A DNA stretch of 27,973 bases from a virus. Of this stretch, positions 22,426-27,973 are shown in pieces. Position 1 is the stretch's first letter, and every line of letters starts with the position of its first letter. The notes below the pieces were generated by a model. That model was not told where the DNA came from. It saw only the letters and a program-made list of their open reading frames with translations, and searched no databases. The position numbers were made by a program, and so were the translations under genes. Location of the stretch: positions 1 to 27,973 of the IMG/VR virus record IMGVR_UViG_3300044974_000648; one strand, written 5' to 3'.

Positions 22426-24707
22426 TACCTACTCGTAATTTTCTGTAATTCGGCTTCATATTTCAATTTTGCTTCTTCCTGTGCCTGTTTTACCTTCATT
22501 TTCTCTTTTTCAAAATCCATTTGAGTTTTAAATGTTTCCGCTTCTATTTTATCATCCGCTATCTGCTTCTTGATTATATTAGCCTCTCTCTTCTGCTCAA
22601 TATCGGCAGCAATAAGTTCATTAGGATCAAGAGGTTTATCTTCATCAATTGATTCTGGTTTATTAAGCCCGAGTGATTCTATTGCAGCAGCAGCTCTACT
22701 AGCCAGTTCATACTGCATCTCAGGATCGTCCGGAGATACTTGAGATAAATCTACTCCCATTTCATTTTGCATCTGCAACATGAATTTAAGTGCCATATGT
22801 TCCTGAATATGAGCTGCTGATTGTTCATTCTGTACTGCTGAATGGACAACAATATGTGCATCGTGATTCTGCTCAATTCCTGCTCTTACGGGTTTGCCTT
22901 GCATTATATTCATATTCTCTGTTACCGGATCCAAAGGTTCTACCTCCTGATCCTTAGTTACAAGACGCTCGATTTCTTCCGAGCTTAATCCTTGAGCGGA
23001 AAATACCATTTTAAGAGCTTCAAAAGCATTTACTTTCTCCGGCATCTGAAGAGCAGTCTGGAACACCGCCTCTGCCTTCATTATCTTTTGAACTGTAGAA
23101 TTAACGGAAGGATCTGATACCGGAACTATCTGCACATCGGAAACAAAATCATCGGCAGTTATTATTCTTTTCTCTCCTTTGATAAAAAATTCCTCTTTTA
23201 CCAAAACCTCTGCAAACATGTCATCAAGTAATTTAAGCTCTTCCGATAATGAATTATGGAGGGATTTTAAAATAGCTGCCTGTATGCGATTCTTTTCCTC
23301 CAGAAATGCAACGGCAGTGCCTGTCGGTATATCCTCTCTTGAATCCATCATACCAAGTTCTGATGCAGATAATCTATCCTGCATCTGCGAGATCATATCT
23401 CCTCTTAAATCAAGTAAAGCTTGAGAAGGTCCGCCAAAAGGTAGAACGGCAAAATCGGATCTTATATCCCCTCCTGCGGATGAACTACTAAGATTCTTAA
23501 AAGTACCGGGAGATAACCTAATGTCCGTAGTCTCCATTTTAGGGCCTCTATAGAAGCCGGCAGGTAAATTCTGGTATGTAGCTGAATCGATGGTCAATCT
23601 TAGCATTTTAGTAGCAGCTACGGCGTTATTAGCCGACATTCTTGCTATACCCTGACCCCATATATCAAATCCGGTATAATACTGATATGAAATAAAGAAT
23701 TTTCTTCTTTTACGTTTCTCATCCCGTTTATGCCAGTTACGCTCTATTCGAAGTATTTTACGGCTTTCCTTATCAATAAATATGATATATGGAAGTATAT
23801 TACGATTCTTTTTATCTTTTGATCTTGACTGTTTTTTATCCATATAGAAATCAAGATCAAGATCAAAATGAGACTCATAAACATCATGCAAGGTTTTTTC
23901 CTTATAAGCATTAATATCAACAAGTCCATTAATATTATCATTGGAAGCCGAAGATGAATCGGAAGTCCAGTCTATCTTAGTGTAAGGTAATTCAACATCC
24001 CTGAATATTCCTGATTTCTGCCTTGCTAATATGTCTCTGGTAGATAGCTTAAGTATATGAGTCAATCTATTTGAATCCATGATTGTACTACAATCAATAT
24101 TAATCAGGAAATTATCAGGTAGAATGAATCTGCTTATCGGCATGCCAAGCATCTCATCGTAACATACTTTACGTATTACAGTACCGTAAAACCCTAGGTA
24201 ATATAGAAATTTCTCATAATCCTTGTAATATTCAGCATCTCTGACAGTTAAATAGTAGTTAAGCCAGCTGCTTCTATTAGAGGCAATATCCTCTAAAGAT
24301 CTTGCGTCCTGTCCGAATACCTTGAATCCTGCCGGACCGCTTTCAGGTAGCAGTTCACTTCTACTTATTGCCGTAAAACGTACAAGAGCAGTACCTAGAG
24401 TTCCGTCAACAACCAAAGAATTCTCGTTTTCCTTGTTTATGTCATCACATTTATCACCGGTAAACGTCATCAACTCCTTATGCAGTTTAAGCCAAGGTTC
24501 TCTTGCTTTTATATCATCATCAAGAGCAGAAAGAACATAGGAAGACAGTTTATTTAACGCATCTTCCGACATTTTACGAGATAAATCAGAATGGAAATCA
24601 TCTTTTTCCTTATCGGCAAAGTCATAAACCGTAGATCCGTCAGGAAGTTCATCAGATCTCTCAAGAGTACCGAATCCGTCTATATCAATAATATCATTGT
24701 TCTTCAT
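22422..24707 (-). CDS. Portal protein, P22 gp1-like
   Basis: A 761-residue portal protein of the P22 gp1 type, close in size to the usual 700-770 residues. Recognisable pieces include the wing/stem region with GQGIARMSANNAVAATKMLR, then SATYQNLPAGFYRGPKM, the loop FGGPSQALLDLRGDM and the helix SREDIPTGTAVAFLEEKNR, which carries the conserved TGTA-type turn. The last 60 residues form a Lys/Glu-rich coiled coil, as in the barrel of P22. It forms the twelve-subunit DNA entry ring, works with the terminase and nucleates capsid assembly. It lies 58 bases after the terminase gene. Confidence 0.92.
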   Translation of the reverse strand: MKNNDIIDIDGFGTLERSDELPDGSTVYDFADKEKDDFHSDLSRKMSEDALNKLSSYVLSALDDDIKAREPWLKLHKELMTFTGDKCDDINKENENSLVVDGTLGTALVRFTAISRSELLPESGPAGFKVFGQDARSLEDIASNRSSWLNYYLTVRDAEYYKDYEKFLYYLGFYGTVIRKVCYDEMLGMPISRFILPDNFLINIDCSTIMDSNRLTHILKLSTRDILARQKSGIFRDVELPYTKIDWTSDSSSASNDNINGLVDINAYKEKTLHDVYESHFDLDLDFYMDKKQSRSKDKKNRNILPYIIFIDKESRKILRIERNWHKRDEKRKRRKFFISYQYYTGFDIWGQGIARMSANNAVAATKMLRLTIDSATYQNLPAGFYRGPKMETTDIRLSPGTFKNLSSSSAGGDIRSDFAVLPFGGPSQALLDLRGDMISQMQDRLSASELGMMDSREDIPTGTAVAFLEEKNRIQAAILKSLHNSLSEELKLLDDMFAEVLVKEEFFIKGEKRIITADDFVSDVQIVPVSDPSVNSTVQKIMKAEAVFQTALQMPEKVNAFEALKMVFSAQGLSSEEIERLVTKDQEVEPLDPVTENMNIMQGKPVRAGIEQNHDAHIVVHSAVQNEQSAAHIQEHMALKFMLQMQNEMGVDLSQVSPDDPEMQYELASRAAAAIESLGLNKPESIDEDKPLDPNELIAADIEQKREANIIKKQIADDKIEAETFKTQMDFEKEKMKVKQAQEEAKLKYEAELQKITSRY

Positions 24708-24765
24708 ATTCCTAATATTTAATGTTTATTTGCAATTAATTCCGATTTTAACATAAATTACCTGC

Positions 24766-26814
24766 TTAATATATAACATTACGACCGATAGATGCGTCAT
24801 CAGGTTCTATATAATCACCCGGATTCATCAATTTACCTAGATTTCTAAGTACAATTAACGCTTGCGTCATTGTATCTACATAATCAAGGGATCTTGGATT
24901 AGGAAAATATGCAACCTCATTAACAAAATCCTTGGCAAAGCTAGCCGGTTCATAAATATCAATAGAATTTTCAACATCAATAGGTAACCACACCATACCA
25001 CCCTCTATTAAAGGGGTAATTAATCTTACTCTTTGCAGTTTATCTCCGTGTTGATTAGGTACAAAAGGCTCTGCGTATACCCCGGCTCTGTTTAAATCGG
25101 CTATTAAAGGATCTCCGGAAGCTTTTGCTTCTATTACAATCATATCAGGATTATAAAATGGGTTATAAACGATTGGAACATTACTCGTATCCATATAATT
25201 AACCGATAATCTTTTAACTCTTTCTCTAAGCTCCGGATATTCCAGTCTATCCCGCCAACAAGAAAGCAACATAACGTTGGTATTATCTTTTGCGTCTCTA
25301 AATATTCCCCATGTAGTACAAGCCGAATAAGCTGAATTCTGTTTAGCCGTTAAAGCCGTATCCCATGATTGAACAATATACTCAAATCTAGGTAATTGAC
25401 GGCTTTTATAAACTCTAAACCAGTGTTTCTTTATTATACCTCCCTCAAGAGGTGCAGGTCTTTGTTGATATATTGCCGCATAATCATAAGATCCAAGCTC
25501 TTTTTTAAGCTGTTCTACTTCCGTTATACTCATTCTCTCGGTAAGTAGTTCTCCCTCTTCCGTTCTTATATCCTGCCATATGCTTTTATAGTCAGGTAAT
25601 AACGTATCATCAACAAAGTCGGGAAGATAGGAAGTAGGAATTACATAATCCTTCTCAAATTCAAGCGGTAATATAAGTTTTACCCATTCATTGTTTATGT
25701 CATTAGCAATTATGTTACCGGATACATCAAGCTCATCACCTCTTTGTTGTACAAGGACTCTACAAGTAGGTGATATATCACTTAGTATTATCCTGTTAAA
25801 CCATTTTAGAGACCACCATCTATTGGTAGCATCTCTTATAACTTCCGATTCTCCTCCTACTGCGTTTGGATCATCACAATTATGTACTAGAATATTATTA
25901 GCAAAATAATTATTATTACCCTCTATCTCTAAATTATATACATATTCAGGTATTTCCTGTTGTTTGGTAACCGATTTGACAACAACATCATAAACTATTC
26001 CATCAATACTATATAAACATCTATCATATTCTTTAATATTTTTTATTGGCTTGTAACCTATGTTTACAATATAAATAGGGTGTTCTTCCGTAGCTTCTAT
26101 AGTTATACCATTTTGAAAAGCACAAACATATAATTCAAGTTTATATATCTGTTTACCTTCATGTTTATAATAATTTTTAATACTTTTATATTCAGTATCA
26201 CATAATTTATGATTGTAACTTAACACTTTTATATCTAACTTTTTTTCAACTATTTCACCTATAGTATATCTGCCGTATCTAGTTGATATCTGTGTATTAT
26301 AGGGCATACAAATAAGTATATTTCCTCCACGTCCGATAACCGCAGATGTTACGGATGTTGAATATCTATAACCGTTTTTATCGTTAACAAAATATCCTTT
26401 AGCGTTCTGATCCGCTCTTAATTTAAATCTGTCTCCCCATCTTGATTTAAACCAGTCAGACATTAGTAACATTCTACTTTTGTCTGCGATATCCAGCGAT
26501 AGATCACTAGTTATTGAAGAACATAGGAATTTCTCGTTAGGGTTATGTATCCAGACCCATACAGGAAATGCAATAGATATCAAACTAGTTTTTCCAAGGC
26601 GAGGAGGAACGTTTATGAGTAGTTTTGTTATCTTTCTATAGTAAACATTTTCAAGATGTTCTGCTATAACTCGCATAAACCATTCATCAGAGAAATATCC
26701 GGACCCGTCTATAACAGGTAAAGCCTGTTTATAGAACTCATACAAAGAGCTTTCAGCTAGTAACTTAAGCTTCTCTTCTTCGTCATTAGGTAATAGATAC
26801 TCTGTTTTAGACAT
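24766..26814 (-). CDS. Large terminase with mini-intein
   Basis: A 682-residue precursor that should splice to 538 residues. ATPase: Walker A PPRLGKT (70-76); Walker B split as NILI (165-168) and CDDP (313-316) by an intein at 169-312; coupling motif VLVQQRGDELDVSG (353-366). Nuclease (RNase H-like): Asp485 in QSWDTA, Glu562 in IEAKASGD and Asp644/Asp647 in DYVDTMTQAL. All catalytic residues are present after splicing. The enzyme cuts concatemeric DNA and pumps it through the portal. Unspliced protein would be inactive because its Walker B is broken, so packaging depends on splicing. No small terminase is recognised upstream, where an antirepressor lies instead. Confidence 0.95.
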   Translation of the reverse strand: MSKTEYLLPNDEEEKLKLLAESSLYEFYKQALPVIDGSGYFSDEWFMRVIAEHLENVYYRKITKLLINVPPRLGKTSLISIAFPVWVWIHNPNEKFLCSSITSDLSLDIADKSRMLLMSDWFKSRWGDRFKLRADQNAKGYFVNDKNGYRYSTSVTSAVIGRGGNILICMPYNTQISTRYGRYTIGEIVEKKLDIKVLSYNHKLCDTEYKSIKNYYKHEGKQIYKLELYVCAFQNGITIEATEEHPIYIVNIGYKPIKNIKEYDRCLYSIDGIVYDVVVKSVTKQQEIPEYVYNLEIEGNNNYFANNILVHNCDDPNAVGGESEVIRDATNRWWSLKWFNRIILSDISPTCRVLVQQRGDELDVSGNIIANDINNEWVKLILPLEFEKDYVIPTSYLPDFVDDTLLPDYKSIWQDIRTEEGELLTERMSITEVEQLKKELGSYDYAAIYQQRPAPLEGGIIKKHWFRVYKSRQLPRFEYIVQSWDTALTAKQNSAYSACTTWGIFRDAKDNTNVMLLSCWRDRLEYPELRERVKRLSVNYMDTSNVPIVYNPFYNPDMIVIEAKASGDPLIADLNRAGVYAEPFVPNQHGDKLQRVRLITPLIEGGMVWLPIDVENSIDIYEPASFAKDFVNEVAYFPNPRSLDYVDTMTQALIVLRNLGKLMNPGDYIEPDDASIGRNVIY
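25879..26310 (-). other. Mini-intein in terminase, 144 residues
   Basis: Encoded residues 169-312 of the precursor. Block A starts with Cys169 (CMPYNTQISTRYGRYTIGEI); block B is GITIEATEEHPIYI with the T-x-x-H pair T242 and H245; block F is YVYNLEIEGNNNYFANN; block G ends ILVHN with His311 and Asn312, followed by Cys313 as the +1 residue. Thus Cys1, Asn and +1 Cys are all right for a class 1 splicing reaction. Only about 40 residues separate blocks B and F, so no homing endonuclease is present. Splicing rejoins NILI to CDDPN. Confidence 0.95.
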
Positions 26815-26820
26815 TATTAT

Positions 26821-27630
26821 TTAACTATATTTACGAAATTTACCTAATATTTCAGGATTATTATATAACCTTACTCTGAATTTATCTGAAGCTTCTACAG
26901 GATAATTATAAAGTTTTCCATATTTTGAATCCGGTATAACTTTTATTTCATACCCATTATAAACACAAAACTCTTTAAGCTTCTTTCCAAACTGAGACCA
27001 GAATCCAGGCATATTTACATGAAATTCATCTTTCAACCACCAAATAGCTCTAACCTGATTAAAATCTCTTCCAACTCCAAGTTCATTTTCCAGTTTATTA
27101 ACTTTTCTAACAGCAACAGAAGCGGTAGCCATTGCAGTTGCCTCTCTTTTCTCACTTATATAAGCTTTAGTTTTAATAGCATGATCCAATTCTAATTTAA
27201 TAATCTCGTTCTGTTTTAAATATACGTTAGAGACTTCCGATAAAAATCTGATAACTTCAGTTGGGTTTGTAATGTCAAAGCTTGATGTAATTGCTGGAGT
27301 TTTATCTTTTAACTTCCTCTCACATTCAATAAAGTATTTACGAGCCTCTTTTCCTTTTTCACTCCTCTGCAACATTGAAATTTCTTTAGCCATTTCAACA
27401 GTCATTAAGTAGTCTTTAGATGGTCGTCCACCTGATGAACTGGAGTTTTCGTTGAAAACAACGAAAACTATATAATCTGCATTTTCTTCAAATCCATATT
27501 GAAGATATCTTTTAAACCAATGTGTAAAATCTTCTTTTATTTCCAAAAACTCATATAACTCTCTAGCAGATACAGCTTTTTTTAATTCTTTATGCTCTAT
27601 TATTGTTATATTCACTTTCTCAATACTCAT
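26821..27630 (-). CDS. AntA/AntB-type antirepressor-like protein
   Basis: A 269-residue protein. Residues about 15-115 fit the AntA/AntB antirepressor domain: VSARELYEFLEIKEDFTHWF (19-38), YGFEENADYIVF (45-56), then GRPSKDYLMTVEMAKEISML (68-87) and GKEARKYFIECERKLK (92-107). The C-terminal part, about 145-269, includes a coiled-coil piece and a Trp-rich DNA-binding-like segment (VRAIWWLKDEFHVNMPGFW) but not the textbook KilA-C pattern. Such proteins lift phage repression or act as early regulators by binding DNA or repressors. It directly precedes the terminase gene (six bases). A ribosome binding site (AAGG) is present. Its presence suggests a temperate phage or relic of one. Confidence 0.85.
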   Translation of the reverse strand: MSIEKVNITIIEHKELKKAVSARELYEFLEIKEDFTHWFKRYLQYGFEENADYIVFVVFNENSSSSGGRPSKDYLMTVEMAKEISMLQRSEKGKEARKYFIECERKLKDKTPAITSSFDITNPTEVIRFLSEVSNVYLKQNEIIKLELDHAIKTKAYISEKREATAMATASVAVRKVNKLENELGVGRDFNQVRAIWWLKDEFHVNMPGFWSQFGKKLKEFCVYNGYEIKVIPDSKYGKLYNYPVEASDKFRVRLYNNPEILGKFRKYS

Positions 27631-27752
27631 ATCTTTTTACCTTTTTATTAATAATGTAAATTATAAGAATTAATCTGCTATAAAAGATAATATTTCAGTT
27701 ATAATAAATTAATTGTTGTTAACTTTTTTATTATTAAAAAGGTTCTATATTT
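27631..27752. other. Intergenic gap before the antirepressor
   Basis: 122 bases without a gene. The minus strand holds a perfect TATAAT at 27665-27660, about 30 bases before the antirepressor start, but no good -35 element at the right distance, so a promoter is only possible. An imperfect inverted repeat (27721-27744, ten pairs with one mismatch and a four-base loop) lies behind the upstream gene; no T run follows it. Confidence 0.4.
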
Positions 27753-27971
27753 CTAATTATTAATAGTTTTTAACTTCTTTTCTATATCGTTCAACTTCTC
27801 GTATATTTCACTTATTACACATGCAGGTAATAGATCAGTAGAATTATATGTGCGATTATCTTTAGTTAGCCGAGTAAAGTTATACTTGAATACTCCTAAT
27901 TCCTGTAAAATAGCATGAATATCAGGCTTTATTTTGCGTAATATCTCCCTGTATCTATCCTTTAAATTGTT
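27753..27971 (-). CDS. C-terminal end of an unknown protein (partial)
   Basis: An open frame from the window edge to a TAG at 27755-27753, giving 72 residues; no start codon is inside, so the gene begins outside the window. The visible part is charged and mainly helical: DRYREILRKIKPDIHAILQE (5-24), a middle with YNFTRLTKDNRTY, and a C-terminal helix ISEIYEKLNDIEKKLKT (53-69) that may be a coiled coil. No family is recognised. A small terminase would be expected near this position, but nothing seen proves it. Confidence 0.65.
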   Translation of the reverse strand, partial: NNLKDRYREILRKIKPDIHAILQELGVFKYNFTRLTKDNRTYNSTDLLPACVISEIYEKLNDIEKKLKTINN

Positions 27972-27973
27972 TT

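Noticed and set aside
27721-27744. Inverted repeat as a terminator for the partial gene
   Set aside because: The stem has one mismatch, is almost all A-T, and is not followed by a T run on the minus strand. It is only mentioned in the gap entry.
1-27973. CRISPR array, tRNA, rRNA, insertion sequence
   Set aside because: No regularly spaced repeats, cloverleaf-like sequence, or transposase was seen when reading both strands.

Overview
The window is a contiguous piece of an AT-rich tailed phage or prophage genome. Every convincing gene lies on the minus strand, so transcription runs from high to low coordinates and the layout is best read right to left. A P22-like portal, a head-tail adaptor of the P22 gp4/T7 gp11 kind and no visible tape measure or sheath suggest a short-tailed phage. 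S74-type trimerising fibres, sigma70-like promoters and AGAGG-type ribosome binding sites suggest a Gram-negative, AT-rich bacterial host. A phospholipase gene in the tail block hints at a host living with or inside eukaryotic cells, but the host cannot be named from the sequence.

Layout in transcription order. (1) 27973-26821: the end of an unknown gene, then an AntA/AntB antirepressor-like gene. (2) 26814-20457, packaging and head building: large terminase interrupted by a mini-intein, portal, a 63-residue protein, a GroES-like co-chaperonin, a probable scaffold and an unknown protein. (3) 20455-17041, head surface: a fibre-like protein, a near-consensus promoter with a 31-bp tandem repeat in its leader, a decoration-type protein, a Mu gpT-like major capsid protein and a 36-residue basic peptide, closed by an AT-rich hairpin terminator. 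(4) 16966-8472, neck and tail: a head-tail adaptor carrying an inserted discoidin-like domain, two small proteins, a patatin phospholipase, three linked fibre genes ending in an S74 chaperone domain, and three small unknown genes. (5) 8435-233: a promoter/operator, a ribbon-helix-helix regulator and a small membrane peptide, followed by the replication genes: one 1354-residue primase-helicase-exonuclease-polymerase polypeptide, an unknown protein, DUF2800-type and DUF2815-type proteins, a VRR-NUC nuclease and an SNF2-type helicase. (6) 240-1: a one-span membrane protein and the first codons of what looks like an M15 endolysin, probably a lysis cassette.

The most unusual points are the fusion of a primase-VapE helicase to a DNA polymerase I in one reading frame; a terminase intein placed exactly inside the Walker B motif; a probable autoregulatory circuit at 8212-8435 made by a regulator too short to be seen in most annotations; a fibre module cut by an in-frame TAA directly abutting the next ATG; and a phage patatin translationally coupled to the fibre genes. 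No integrase, tRNA, CRISPR array or insertion sequence was seen.
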